NCBI GenBank assembly: GCA_015655415.1
Contig: JAATFB010000009.1
Location: 1 to 35,122, forward strand
Origin: Actinomycetales bacterium
GTDB lineage: Bacteria; Actinomycetota; Actinomycetes; Actinomycetales; Microbacteriaceae
Length of the DNA: 35,122 nt
Direction of reading: 5' to 3'
Position numbers and translations under genes: made by a program. Numbering within the stretch: position 1 is the stretch's first letter; each line of letters opens with the position of its first letter. The notes below the pieces were generated by a model. The model was not told the DNA's origin, did no database searches, and saw only the letters and a list, made by a program, of their open reading frames with translations. Shown piece by piece: positions 17,017 to 25,297 of the stretch.

Positions 17017-18077
17017 TGCCGTCGCTGCCTCTCGCTCGTCGCGGGACCACCCTGTCGAGCCAGATCGGTTTCACCGAGCGCCTGTTCGCCTCGAGCGAGG
17101 ACAAGCAGTTCGCGGCACGTGTCGACGCCGGGCTCGACCTGGTCGAGGAGGGGCTGCGCAACCAGGTGCGGTTCGCAGACGAGCTCGCAGACGTCACGGC
17201 GCGCTACCTGCTGAACGCGGGGGGCAAGCGCGTACGACCCATGCTCACGCTGCTGACCGCTCAGCTCGGCGAGGGCGCCACCCCCGAGACGATCGTCGCC
17301 GCACAGGCCGTGGAGATCACGCATCTGGCCTCGCTGTATCACGACGACGTCATGGACGAGGCACTGACCCGGCGAGGTGTGCCCAGCGCCCAGCACGTGT
17401 GGGGCAACTCCGTTGCGGTTCTCACGGGCGACCTGCTCTTCGCCCGTGCCAGTCAGCTCGTGGCGAGCCTCGGGGAGGAGGCGATCCGCCTGCAGGCGGA
17501 CACGTTCGAGCGGCTGTGCCTCGGCCAGCTGCACGAGACGGTCGGGCCGAACGACGGGGACGACCCGATCGCGCACTACATTGGCGTGCTGGCCGACAAG
17601 ACCGGCTCGCTGATCGCCGCGGCCGCCCAGATGGGCGTCATGTTCTCCGGTGCGCCAGGGGAGTATCTGCGCCCGGTGATGGAGTTCGGAGAGAAGGTCG
17701 GCGTGGGCTTCCAGCTCGTCGACGACGTGATCGACCTCTCCGACAAGGAAGGCGAGACGGGCAAGACGCCCGGCACCGATCTGCGCGCCGGGGTGGCCAC
17801 CCTGCCGCTGCTGAAGTTGCGGGGGCGGGCCGAGCACGACGCGGACGCGGCCGCCCTGCTGGAACGCCTGGACACCGAGGTGCTGGGGGCGCCGGAGACC
17901 GCGGACGTGAGCGAGGTCGTCGCGGTCCTGCGCGAGCATCCGGTCACGCAGGAGACGCTGGAGGAGGCGCATCGGTGGGCCCGCGAGGCCGTCGAGGCGC
18001 TCCGGCCCCTGCCCGACGGCCCGGTGCGCCGGGCGCTGACCCGCTTCGCCGATACGATCGTGGAGCGGTCCAGCTGA
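17016..18077 (+). CDS. Long-chain polyprenyl diphosphate synthase
   Basis: A 353-residue trans-isoprenyl diphosphate synthase. The first Asp-rich motif is HDDVMDEA (Asp110, 111, 114) and the second is QLVDDVIDLS (Asp236, 237, 240). NAGGKRVRPML and the KTGSLIAAA segment are also present. Next to menG it most likely makes the octa- to decaprenyl chain of menaquinone; chain length cannot be read with confidence. The GTG at 17016 shares a base with the menG stop (TAGTG) and has a good GGAGGG 8 nt upstream. Confidence 0.92.
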   Translation: MPSLPLARRGTTLSSQIGFTERLFASSEDKQFAARVDAGLDLVEEGLRNQVRFADELADVTARYLLNAGGKRVRPMLTLLTAQLGEGATPETIVAAQAVEITHLASLYHDDVMDEALTRRGVPSAQHVWGNSVAVLTGDLLFARASQLVASLGEEAIRLQADTFERLCLGQLHETVGPNDGDDPIAHYIGVLADKTGSLIAAAAQMGVMFSGAPGEYLRPVMEFGEKVGVGFQLVDDVIDLSDKEGETGKTPGTDLRAGVATLPLLKLRGRAEHDADAAALLERLDTEVLGAPETADVSEVVAVLREHPVTQETLEEAHRWAREAVEALRPLPDGPVRRALTRFADTIVERSS

Positions 18078-18225
18078 CCGGCCGGCGAAGGATGCCGTGA
18101 TGCACGTCAGCAGCGCCCTCCACGCCGACAAGGGCCGGGAACGCCGTCCGGAACGAGGCGACGCGTCGCCTCGCGACGACCAGGCGGCCATCGAAGACTC
18201 AGCGCAGCACGGAAGGGAAGCGGCC

Positions 18226-19626
18226 ATGACCAAGCTCCGCCTGGCGATCATCGGGGCCGGACCCGCGGGCATCTACGCCGCGGACATCCTGTTGAAGGCG
18301 GAGCGCGAGTTCGACGTGTCGATCGACCTGTTCGACCAGCTGCCGGCCCCGTACGGGCTCGTGCGCTACGGCGTCGCACCGGACCATCCGCGCATCAAGG
18401 GCATCATCACTGCTCTGCGTGAGGTGCTCGATCGCGGCGACATCCGCATCTTCGGCAACGTGCGCTTCGGCACGGACCTGACGCTGGACGACCTCAAGCG
18501 TCACTACAACGCGGTGATCTTCGCGACGGGGGCGATCAAGGACGCCGAGCTCCACATCCCGGGCGTCGACCTCGACGGCTCGTACGGAGCGGCGGACTTC
18601 GTCAGCTGGTACGACGGCCATCCCGACTACCCGCGCACCTGGCCGCTGCACGCGGAGTCGGTGGCCGTGATCGGCAACGGCAACGTCGCCCTGGACGTCT
18701 CGCGCATCCTCGCCAAGCACCCGGACGACCTGCTTCCCACCGAGATCCCGGACAACGTCTACCAGGGGCTGAAGGAGTCCCCCGTGACCGATGTGCACGT
18801 CTTCGGCCGTCGCGGGCCGACCTCGGTGAAGTTCACCCCACTCGAGCTGCGCGAGCTCGGCGAGCTGCGCGACGTCGACATGGTCCTGTACGACGAGGAC
18901 TTCGACTACGACGACCACGACCGCGAGGCCATCGCCGGCAACAAGCAGGTGCTGGTGATCGACCGGGTGCTGCAGCAGTGGCGGCAGCGGGCCCTCCGTC
19001 AGGCCGAGGATCCTGAGGTGCGGCCGGCATCCCGCCGACTCCACCTGCACTTCTACGCCAGGCCGCTCGAGCTCGTCGACGACGGGCACGGACACGTGGC
19101 CGCGATCAGGTACGAGCGCACCGCGCCGGACGGTCAGGGCGGTGTCGTCGGCACCGGTGAGATCCGCGAGCTCCCGGTGCAGGCGGTGTACCGCGCGGTG
19201 GGATACTTCGGATCGCCGCTGCCGGGCGTCCCGTTCGACGAGCGCCACGGCGTCATCCCCAACCACGAGGGCCAGGTGCTGCGCACCGACGACAACACGC
19301 AGCTGTACGGCGTGTACGCGACCGGCTGGATCAAGCGAGGACCGGTCGGCCTCATCGGCCACACGAAGTCGGACGCGATGGAGACCGTCTCGCACCTCAT
19401 CAACGACCTCGGCAACTGGTGGACGCCGGCCGATCCGTCGGAGGAATCGATCGTCGAGCTGCTGCGATCGCGCGGGGTCGAGTACACGAACCTCGAGGGC
19501 TGGCACAATCTCGACGCCCACGAGCAGGCGCTGGGCGCCGCCCAGGGGCGGGCCCGGATCAAGGTCGTCGGACGCGACGACATGGTGCGGGCATCCAACC
19601 ACCCGCACTCCGCCGACGCCGGCTGA
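18226..19626 (+). CDS. FprA-like NADPH:ferredoxin/adrenodoxin reductase
   Basis: A 466-residue FAD- and NADP-binding flavoprotein of the adrenodoxin reductase family. The FAD site is AIIGAGPAGIYAA at the N-terminus, followed by the family block PAPYGLVRYGVAPDHPRIKG. The NADP-binding segment is VIGNGNVALDVSRIL, and ATGWIKRGPVGLIGHTKSDA near the end is diagnostic. It passes electrons from NADPH to ferredoxins, for example for P450 or Fe-S assembly; no partner ferredoxin is in the window. The ATG at 18226 has GGAAGGGAAG just upstream. An in-frame ATG at 18097 would add a charged, non-conserved tail. Confidence 0.93.
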   Translation: MTKLRLAIIGAGPAGIYAADILLKAEREFDVSIDLFDQLPAPYGLVRYGVAPDHPRIKGIITALREVLDRGDIRIFGNVRFGTDLTLDDLKRHYNAVIFATGAIKDAELHIPGVDLDGSYGAADFVSWYDGHPDYPRTWPLHAESVAVIGNGNVALDVSRILAKHPDDLLPTEIPDNVYQGLKESPVTDVHVFGRRGPTSVKFTPLELRELGELRDVDMVLYDEDFDYDDHDREAIAGNKQVLVIDRVLQQWRQRALRQAEDPEVRPASRRLHLHFYARPLELVDDGHGHVAAIRYERTAPDGQGGVVGTGEIRELPVQAVYRAVGYFGSPLPGVPFDERHGVIPNHEGQVLRTDDNTQLYGVYATGWIKRGPVGLIGHTKSDAMETVSHLINDLGNWWTPADPSEESIVELLRSRGVEYTNLEGWHNLDAHEQALGAAQGRARIKVVGRDDMVRASNHPHSADAG

Positions 19627-19660
19627 CCGGGGCCGGGCGTCACGGCCGGCCATGGCCTGA

Positions 19661-19679
19661 GCCTGGCGGCAAGCCAGGC
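19661..19679 (+). terminator. Hairpin after the reductase gene
   Basis: Perfect 7-bp stem GCCTGGC/GCCAGGC with a 5-nt loop, 35 bp after the stop. No T-run follows, as is common for GC-rich actinobacterial terminators. Confidence 0.45.
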
Positions 19680-19868
19680 GCCGCACGACATCCCGCCGCC
19701 GCGGCGAGCCGTTCTCAGGGCCGCGCACGATGGCATCGCTCGTTGGCTCCACTATGTGGGGTGGCACGGCGGCACCGCACGGAGTAGAACGGTACTCGAG
19801 GGCTCGTCGAGCGGCCGCATCGGGGCGGTCGAACGCATCGGCAGAGAGCATCTGGGGGGGTGCGCGCC

Positions 19869-20468
19869 ATGGTTGACGCACGCAGACGCAAGGGAATGGT
19901 ACGGGCGATTCTCGCGGGCGGGATCGTGCTCGGAGTGGGGGCCGCCGTCACGCTCGCCGCGTGGAACGCGTCCGAGTTCGCCACCGGCACGTTCCGGGCC
20001 GGCACGTTCGCCATCGAGGGCTCGACTGACGGCACCGCGTATGCCTCGCACGCCACAGCGCCGGGGGCGTCGCTGTCGTTCAGCACCGACGCGACCGACC
20101 TCTCGCCGAGCACGACGACGTATTCGTCCTACTGGGTCCGGCTGGCCGCCGGCACCACCGACGCTGCGACCGTGACGGTGCAGTCGGCGGGCACCTCGGG
20201 AACGGTCAGCGACCTGACGTACGGCATGGTCGCGCTCCCCCCTGGCGGCACGTGCGACGCCGACGCGACGGGCACGACCCTGGTCGGCGCCGGAACCGCC
20301 GTGGGCACGGTCCCCTCGGCGGTCACGTTCGACCTGGCGGCCGGCAGCCCCAGCTCGAGCCCGGGGACGGCGGTCCAGCTCTGCATCGCGGTCACGGCCG
20401 GGTCCGGGCTGCAGCAGGGTCAGACGGGGTCCGCCACCTGGCAGTTCGCCGCCCAGTCGACCGATTGA
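19869..20468 (+). CDS. SipW-dependent-type exported protein 1
   Basis: A 199-residue exported protein, first gene of the surface operon. After a basic start (VDARRRKGMVR) comes the hydrophobic segment AILAGGIVLGVGAAVTLAAW, then NASEFATGTFRAGTF. That layout, with GTF-x-AG-F just after the hydrophobic core, is the hallmark of SipW-type signal peptides (compare TasA). The mature part is Ser/Thr/Ala/Gly-rich with no charged core and two widely spaced cysteines, ending in GSATWQFAAQ. It is probably a small beta-rich surface subunit. The ATG at 19869 has a G-rich site ending 8 nt upstream; a GTG at 19860 is also in frame. It resembles the next gene at both ends. Confidence 0.8.
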   Translation: MVDARRRKGMVRAILAGGIVLGVGAAVTLAAWNASEFATGTFRAGTFAIEGSTDGTAYASHATAPGASLSFSTDATDLSPSTTTYSSYWVRLAAGTTDAATVTVQSAGTSGTVSDLTYGMVALPPGGTCDADATGTTLVGAGTAVGTVPSAVTFDLAAGSPSSSPGTAVQLCIAVTAGSGLQQGQTGSATWQFAAQSTD

Positions 20469-20473
20469 AGGTC

Positions 20474-21091
20474 GTGACCCGGCGGACGCCCCGGCTCACC
20501 CGGGTGCGAGCGCTCCTGGCCGGTGGCCTCGTGCTCGGTGTCGGCGCCGGGGTCACGCTCGCCGCGTGGACCGCGCAGGAGCACGCCACCGGCACCTTCG
20601 CCGCGAGCCGGTTCGGCACACTCTCCAGCGCGGACGGCGGTGCGACGTGGACGGACAACTCCACCACAGCGGCCGTGCTGTCGCTGAGCCCCGCTGCTCT
20701 CACCCCGGGCGATGTCACCGCGGCGTCGTTCGGCATCCGTGCGACGGCGGCGTCGGTCGCCGGCACGGTGACCGTGCAGACGCCGACCGTCGGAACCGGC
20801 GCCCTGACCCCGTACCTGCGGTACCGGATGTACGGCGGGGCCTCGAGCACGTGCACGACCACGTCGACGCCCTCGGGCCGAACGGGCTGGGTCGTCGGCG
20901 ACGGCTCCACCTGGATCGCCCTGACCGCCGCCGTTCCCGCGAACAGCACGGCGCTTGCGGCGGCGGGCGCGTCCTCGGACGGAGCGCCGGTGTGGTTCTG
21001 CTTCCAGGTGCGGCTGGCCGACGACGCGCCGAACAGCCTGCAGGGCTCCAGCACGGCGGCCACCTGGCAGTTCCTGGCGGCGAGCTCATGA
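20474..21091 (+). CDS. SipW-dependent-type exported protein 2
   Basis: A 205-residue paralogue of the preceding gene. The signal region RALLAGGLVLGVGAGVTLAAW followed by TAQEHATGTFAASRF is nearly the same, and the C-terminus again reads AATWQFLAA. The middle regions differ much more, so the pair is an old tandem duplication that keeps the export signal and the terminal strand. Cysteines are again two in number. The start is uncertain: GTG at 20474 is favoured, but a TTG at 20465 overlapping the upstream stop is possible. The stop overlaps the peptidase ATG (ATGA), so the two genes are translationally coupled. Confidence 0.78.
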   Translation: MTRRTPRLTRVRALLAGGLVLGVGAGVTLAAWTAQEHATGTFAASRFGTLSSADGGATWTDNSTTAAVLSLSPAALTPGDVTAASFGIRATAASVAGTVTVQTPTVGTGALTPYLRYRMYGGASSTCTTTSTPSGRTGWVVGDGSTWIALTAAVPANSTALAAAGASSDGAPVWFCFQVRLADDAPNSLQGSSTAATWQFLAASS

Positions 21092-21645
21092 CCGTCGATG
21101 TCGTGGCGCCCGAGACGCGGTCAGGCCGGTCGCGAGCCGGCGCCGTGGTCCGCGGCACGCTGTTGAATGTCGCCGCGGTCCTCGGCTCGGTCTGCATCGT
21201 GCTGGTGGGGCTGGCACTCGTGTTCCACGTGACCCTCATCATGTTCAAGACGGGATCGATGGCACCGGGCATTCCCGCCGGATCCCTGGCGGTGGTTCGG
21301 CAGATCCCCGCAGAGGACGCCCGCGTCGGCCAGGTCGTCACGGTCGACCGGCCGCACGCGCTTCCCGTGACGCACCGTGTCGTGAGCAAGCGGCCCGGCG
21401 CCGACGGCACGACCGTGCTCGTGCTCAAGGGCGACGCGAACCCGACGGTGGACCCCGCTCCCTACGCGGTGCGGACGGTGCGGCTGGTGGTGTGGTCGAT
21501 GCCGGGCCTCGCGTACGTGATCGTCTGGCTCGGCAATCCGTTCGTGCTGGGTGCGCTGACCGTCGCCGTCGCGGCCCTGATCGTGTGGGTGCTCTGGCCA
21601 CGTGACGACGGCGGCCGACGGCGTGCGGACGAGCAGGGATCCTGA
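21088..21645 (+). CDS. SipW-type signal peptidase I (Ser/His/Asp)
   Basis: A 185-residue type I signal peptidase of the ER/SipW class. The nucleophile lies in FKTGSMAPGIPAGS (Ser57). The general base is a histidine in LPVTHRVVS (His96), in place of the lysine found in ordinary bacterial Lep enzymes. The third residue is in LKGDANPTVDP (Asp116). Hydrophobic helices lie at about 25-50 and 145-170, one on each side of the catalytic domain. In Bacillus subtilis SipW matures TasA-family fibre proteins. Here the enzyme is encoded directly after two proteins with SipW-type signals, which are its likely substrates. Confidence 0.88.
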   Translation: MTVDVVAPETRSGRSRAGAVVRGTLLNVAAVLGSVCIVLVGLALVFHVTLIMFKTGSMAPGIPAGSLAVVRQIPAEDARVGQVVTVDRPHALPVTHRVVSKRPGADGTTVLVLKGDANPTVDPAPYAVRTVRLVVWSMPGLAYVIVWLGNPFVLGALTVAVAALIVWVLWPRDDGGRRRADEQGS

Positions 21646-21646
21646 G

Positions 21647-22321
21647 ATGTCGAGGGGGCGCGGGCGGATGCGGGCGGCGGGCATCGCGCTGGCCGTCGCG
21701 GCCGGCCTCGCGGCCACGGGCATCGCGGTGGTCGGTTCCACGCCCGCTGCCGGGGCACCCGCCGACGAGACCCCAGCCCTCGTCCTCATCACCGATCCGC
21801 CCGGTACCGTTCACGAGCTGCGTGCGGGCGTCCCGGCGCTGTGGGACGTGGGGGTGACCGTGCGGCGGATGCCCGTTCGCACTCTCGTCGCCGTCGTCGC
21901 CGCCGAGGGCCGTCTCGCTGTCGGCGACACGTACGTGCCCGCCGAGATCGAGGTGCGCGGATGCGCCGCGCCCTGGCGGGGCACCGGCTGTGAGAGCGGC
22001 GAGCGGCTGATCCTGCCCGCGACGGCGACGGACCGGCTCTCCGGCGCTTCCGAGGGGCTCACCGACCCGTCGCGGCCGGTCCCGCCACGGGTGTGGGTGC
22101 AGGCCCGGGTCACGCTTCCCTCGGACTCGCCCGCGGGCACAGCGGGCGAGCTGCGGGTGAGGCTCACCGTCGACGCCTTCGGTGCCGATCCGGTCCCGGG
22201 TCGGTCGTCGTCGCTGGCCGGCACCGGCTCGTCTCCGCTCGGCGCCGGCCTTCTCGCCTCCGCCGCGGTCGTCGCGGGGCTGGCTGTCACCGCACTGGTG
22301 AGGAGACGCCGCCATGGCTGA
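21647..22321 (+). CDS. Surface protein with LAGTG sortase signal
   Basis: A 224-residue exported protein, unrecognised as a family. A twin-Arg-like basic start precedes the hydrophobic signal (residues 9-29), with probable cleavage near GSTPAAGAPA. The mature domain of about 150 residues carries two cysteines (RGCAAPWRGTGCESG) that may form a disulfide. The C-terminus is a complete cell-wall sorting signal: LAGTG (190-194), a hydrophobic helix (about 200-217) and RRRRHG. LAXTG is the motif of class E sortases in high-GC Gram-positives. No sortase gene is in the window. It begins 1 bp after the peptidase stop, so it belongs to the same operon. It may anchor or cap the structure formed by the two SipW-type proteins (inference). 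Confidence 0.75.
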   Translation: MSRGRGRMRAAGIALAVAAGLAATGIAVVGSTPAAGAPADETPALVLITDPPGTVHELRAGVPALWDVGVTVRRMPVRTLVAVVAAEGRLAVGDTYVPAEIEVRGCAAPWRGTGCESGERLILPATATDRLSGASEGLTDPSRPVPPRVWVQARVTLPSDSPAGTAGELRVRLTVDAFGADPVPGRSSSLAGTGSSPLGAGLLASAAVVAGLAVTALVRRRRHG

Positions 22322-22853
22322 GCGATGGCGGGGTCTGCGCATCGCCCTCGCGTGTGCCGCGGTCGCGCTGGCCGTGGTCGCGGTGCATCCGGCCGAGACG
22401 GACGCCAGCTGGACGAGCCGGCAGCGGGCGGGCGGCACGGTGGCTGCGGCGACGATCCAGCCGCCCGTGATCGCGGTGGGCGGCTGCAGCTACACTCCGG
22501 GTCTGCTGGGCGCGAACTCGAAGGTCGTGGTCAGCTGGTCGTTCCCGCCGTTCTCGCCCGCCTTCGCCATGCCGGACAACGCCGGTTTCGCCTCGACCGC
22601 GGGATCGGTGGTCGGCAGCCTGCTGAGCGGCCTGCTCGGCAGCACCCCGCCCAGCACGACGCCGGCGAGCGGCGCGGCGCCGGCGTACACCACGACGTTC
22701 ACCCTGCCGCCGCTGAGCGGCACGCTCGGCGCGACGTTCACCGTGGGCGTGCTGACCCAGAAGAACGGGTGGACGTCGAACTACGCCACCGCGGTCGCGA
22801 CCAGCACGCTCGCCGGCCTCTTCCCGAGCTGTACGGTTCAGCCGGCCGCATGA
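22314..22853 (+). CDS. Exported Ser/Thr-rich surface protein
   Basis: A 179-residue exported protein, last gene of the surface operon, overlapping the previous gene by 8 bases. The signal segment is RIALACAAVALAVVAVHPAETDASW, followed directly by the short mature protein; TDASWTSRQRAGGTVAAATI resembles the start of the mature SipW-type proteins but lacks the GTF signature. The rest is low-charge, rich in Ser, Thr, Gly and Pro, with two cysteines (GGCSY and PSCTV) that may pair. There is no anchor at the C-terminus. GAGGAG lies 8 nt before the ATG. No known family recognised. Confidence 0.7.
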   Translation: MAERWRGLRIALACAAVALAVVAVHPAETDASWTSRQRAGGTVAAATIQPPVIAVGGCSYTPGLLGANSKVVVSWSFPPFSPAFAMPDNAGFASTAGSVVGSLLSGLLGSTPPSTTPASGAAPAYTTTFTLPPLSGTLGATFTVGVLTQKNGWTSNYATAVATSTLAGLFPSCTVQPAA

Positions 22854-22857
22854 CGCC

Positions 22858-23778
22858 CTATGCCGGGCGGGCGGTGGCGGTGCATCGCATGGTGAGCGTC
22901 GGCGTGCCGTCATCCTCGCCGAGTCCGAGCGAGACGGATGCCGTGCCCAGCTCGCCGAGGGAGGCGACGTGCGTGCCGCCGCACGCGATCCGGGCCGACG
23001 CCGCGGGGCCGGCCACCGGCCCGCGGGCCACTGCGGGCAGGTCGCAGACCCAGTACCGGGGATCGCCGAGCCCGTCGCCGTCGCGCTCGATGCGCACCGG
23101 AGCATCCGTCGCGATCCAGCCTCGCAGCGCAGCCGTCACCGACTCGGTTGCGGCAGCGAGGGACTCCGCCAGCCCGTCGGTGCCGAAGCCCTTGCGACGC
23201 AGCGACTTGTTGAGGCGGAACACGTCGACCGAGCCGTTCGGCACGATCGTGGACGACTGGATCGCCTCGTGGTCGAAGTCCGGGCGGCCCAGGGCGTCCT
23301 CGCGCGCCGGCTTGCTCCAGCGGGCGGCGAACGCGGCGTTCAGCGCGAGCGAGGCCAGGTGGCACAGCGTGTGGCCGACGGAGAGGCCATGCCGTCGCGC
23401 CGGGTCGACGCTCACGACGACGTCGTCGCCGACCGCGATGCGCGTCGGCGCCTGCAGCACGTGCGCCACGACGAGCGCCCAGCCCTCTGCGCCGCGCCGC
23501 ACCGGGACCTCGTCGCCGACGAACAGGCTCGTGCCGTCGGTGGCCCCCACGACGACGTCCAGCAACGGCGACTCCGCCTCGTCGGTCGAGATCGTGCCGA
23601 GGTCGGGGCCCTGGTCGGGCCAGGCCCGATCGACCGGATGCGCGGGCGTGCGGTCGAGCAGCACGAGCTCGCGGTCGTCTCCGTGCGGCTGCACGTGCAG
23701 CACGATGGCGTGCGCGCGCAGCGATCCGGGCCCGGCGGTCGGGTAGAGGACGCTCGTGTCGGCGGAGGGGAGGGGCAT
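22858..23778 (-). CDS. AlaX-type alanyl-tRNA editing protein
   Basis: A 306-residue stand-alone relative of the alanyl-tRNA synthetase editing domain, which hydrolyses mischarged Ser- or Gly-tRNA(Ala). The zinc-ligand motifs are both present: HTLCH (His136, His140) and CGGTH (Cys266, His270). The N-terminal part is a small beta-barrel-like domain as in AlaX-M proteins. There is no aminoacylation domain. The ATG overlaps the stop of the yajQ-like gene by one base on the same strand, so the two are probably co-transcribed. It is convergent with the surface operon, with 4 bp between the stops. Confidence 0.85.
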   Translation of the reverse strand: MPLPSADTSVLYPTAGPGSLRAHAIVLHVQPHGDDRELVLLDRTPAHPVDRAWPDQGPDLGTISTDEAESPLLDVVVGATDGTSLFVGDEVPVRRGAEGWALVVAHVLQAPTRIAVGDDVVVSVDPARRHGLSVGHTLCHLASLALNAAFAARWSKPAREDALGRPDFDHEAIQSSTIVPNGSVDVFRLNKSLRRKGFGTDGLAESLAAATESVTAALRGWIATDAPVRIERDGDGLGDPRYWVCDLPAVARGPVAGPAASARIACGGTHVASLGELGTASVSLGLGEDDGTPTLTMRCTATARPA

Positions 23779-24266
23779 CAGCGGAGGTTCACGAACTGCA
23801 GGTCCGCGTCGAGGTCAGCCTTCTTGAGCAGGGCGATCGTGGCCTGCAGGTCGTCGCGGCTCTTGGACGAGACGCGCACCTCGTCCCCTTGGATCTGGCT
23901 CTTCACCGATCGGGGCGCCTGCTCGCGGATCAGCTTGTTGATCTCCTTGCCGAGATCCTGGTCGATGCCCTGCTTGAGGGAGACCTCGAGCCGGAACTCC
24001 TTGCCGCTGGCGTACGGTTCGCCGACCTCAAGGCTCTTCAGCGAGATGCCGCGCTTGACGAACTTGGACTCGAGCACGTCGAGTACGGCCTTGACCCGTT
24101 CCTCGGAGTTCGCCTTCAGCAGGATCCGCTCCCCGCTCCACTCGATCGAGGCGCCGACGTTCTTGAAGTCGTAGCGCTGGGCGACCTCCTTGCGCGCCTG
24201 GTTGACGGCGTTGTCTGCCTCCATCCTGTCGACCTTGCTGACCACGTCGAACGACGAATCTGCCAT
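23778..24266 (-). CDS. YajQ-family nucleotide-binding protein
   Basis: A 162-residue YajQ/UPF0234 protein. The N-terminal signature is [32 protein letters not shown], and the end reads LQFVNLR. Some members bind cyclic di-GMP, but the cellular role in Actinobacteria is not settled. The ATG at 24266 has a strong GGAGGGAG upstream, so the upstream in-frame ATG at 24305 was not used. A minus-strand -10-like TAAGCT lies at 24309-24314, about 43 nt before the start. A palindromic repeat lies further upstream. Confidence 0.93.
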   Translation of the reverse strand: MADSSFDVVSKVDRMEADNAVNQARKEVAQRYDFKNVGASIEWSGERILLKANSEERVKAVLDVLESKFVKRGISLKSLEVGEPYASGKEFRLEVSLKQGIDQDLGKEINKLIREQAPRSVKSQIQGDEVRVSSKSRDDLQATIALLKKADLDADLQFVNLR

Positions 24267-24346
24267 GGCTGTGCGCTCCCTCCGGTGATCGATCTTCGTC
24301 TGCATGCGAGCTTAGGGTTTGCGCCGATAGGAGCGCGGTCATCGCG

Positions 24347-24415
24347 GCGAGACCGCATCTTCGGCACGAGAAGACGGGTGAGGTGTGCCGTCTCATGCCG
24401 AAGACGCGGCTTCGC
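24347..24415. repeat. 69-bp palindromic intergenic repeat, copy 2
   Basis: Arms 24347-24371 and 24391-24415 (about 21 of 25 matching as inverted repeats) around a 19-bp centre. Relative to copy 1 it is in reverse orientation, with one arm identical over 25 bases. It lies 80 bp upstream of the yajQ-family gene. The rest of the 24267-24602 gap holds the yajQ-side promoter, a small direct repeat of GCCTCCGATC (24504 and 24519) and nothing else recognisable. Confidence 0.8.
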
Positions 24416-24590
24416 TGACAAGGACGAGCGACCTGTCGACGCGAACCCTTGGAGGCGATCGAGGGAAGGGCCCGGGGGCCAGGCCAGCGGATCGGCCCGA
24501 GCGGCCTCCGATCATGGAGCCTCCGATCGCCGCAGATGAGGGATGAGGGATGCTGCGGCCGGCCGGGTGTTGCTCCTCGCGTGGTGTGCC

Positions 24591-24596
24591 TATGCT
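24591..24596 (+). promoter_or_regulatory. -10 hexamer of leaderless small gene
   Basis: TATGCT, then 6 nt, then GTG at 24603. Confidence 0.5.
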
Positions 24597-24602
24597 GACG
24601 GC

Positions 24603-25028
24603 GTGACCCACGAGATCGGCGGCCTGGCCGCAACCGGATCGGACGTGACGACCTGGCTGATCGTCGCCGGCATCGTCGTGCTGCTCGGGGTGATCGCGCT
24701 GGTGGTCGCCGGAGCGGTGCGTTCCCGTCGCGGGAGCCGCTCGGTCGAGGAAGGCGCCGGGGCGGAGGGCGATGACTCCCCATCGGCGACCCGGGACGGG
24801 GGGCCGGACGCGCCGGCGAGCCGGGATCCCGCCGTGATCGCCCCGAGCGAGGAGTTCGCGCCGAACGTCGGCCCGCTCGGTCAGGACATCGACGCTCCTG
24901 CCGATCCCACCTGGCCGGCTGACGGCGAGGCGTACCAGCCGGACGGGTCCGCGGACGAAGCGGAGGATGGGCCCGGCTCCCAGGAGCCGTCGGATCGCCC
25001 GCCGGCGGACGACGATCCGGGCAGGTGA
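24603..25028 (+). CDS. Small membrane protein with N-terminal LAATG motif and acidic tail
   Basis: A 141-residue protein of unrecognised family. Residues 7-12 read GLAATG, followed by a hydrophobic helix (about 15-38) and RSRRGSRS. This is the exact layout of an LAXTG cell-wall sorting signal, but placed at the N-terminus with almost nothing before it. Residues 45-141 are highly acidic, Pro/Asp/Glu/Gly-rich and probably disordered. The orientation expected is a short outside N-terminus with a cytoplasmic tail. The GTG at 24603 was chosen over an ATG at 24543 because of the adjacent -10 hexamer. Confidence 0.65.
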   Translation: MTHEIGGLAATGSDVTTWLIVAGIVVLLGVIALVVAGAVRSRRGSRSVEEGAGAEGDDSPSATRDGGPDAPASRDPAVIAPSEEFAPNVGPLGQDIDAPADPTWPADGEAYQPDGSADEAEDGPGSQEPSDRPPADDDPGR

Positions 25029-25064
25029 CGGACCCCGTGGCCGCGGCCAGCCGCGCCGCGACGT

Positions 25065-25106
25065 CTCACGCCCGGATTTCACCGGACGGGTGCGCGTGAG
25101 TATCCT
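25065..25106 (+). promoter_or_regulatory. Stem-loop and candidate tRNA-Tyr promoter
   Basis: CTCACGC (25065-25071) pairs with GCGTGAG (25094-25100) and may terminate the upstream gene. TATCCT at 25101-25106 with TTTCAC 18 bp before it is a plausible promoter for the tRNA. Confidence 0.35.
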
Positions 25107-25154
25107 TGAATTCGCGCCTTCGGCCAGGTGATCACACGTGGTCGGGGGCGCCAC

Positions 25155-25236
25155 GGCAGGTTACCCAAGCGGCCAAAGGGATCTGACTGTAAATCAGCCG
25201 GCATAGCCTTCGGGGGTTCGAATCCCTCACCTGCCA
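25155..25236 (+). tRNA. tRNA-Tyr (GTA)
   Basis: An 82-nt class II tRNA. The acceptor stem pairs GGCAGGT (25155-25161) with ACCTGCC (25229-25235), and the discriminator is A25236. The anticodon loop CTGTAAA is closed by CTGA/TCAG, giving anticodon GTA at 25189-25191. A long variable arm follows, then the T-arm GGGTTCGAATCCC. CCA is not encoded. The 3' end borders an integrase relic, so it probably served as an attachment site. Confidence 0.97.
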
Positions 25237-25260
25237 CCCGACGAAACACTGGCATCCCGT

Positions 25261-25284
25261 CCCGTCGCCCATTGTGGTGACGGG
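25261..25284 (+). terminator. Hairpin terminator after tRNA-Tyr
   Basis: CCCGTCGCC (25261-25269) pairs with GGTGACGGG (25276-25284), 8 of 9 bases, with a 6-nt loop, followed by GCGTTCTCGCTATTTA. Confidence 0.65.
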
Positions 25285-25297
25285 GCGTTCTCGCTAT

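Noticed and set aside
18199..19881. 560-codon minus-strand frame
   Set aside because: Shadow of the FprA-like gene; no conserved motif.
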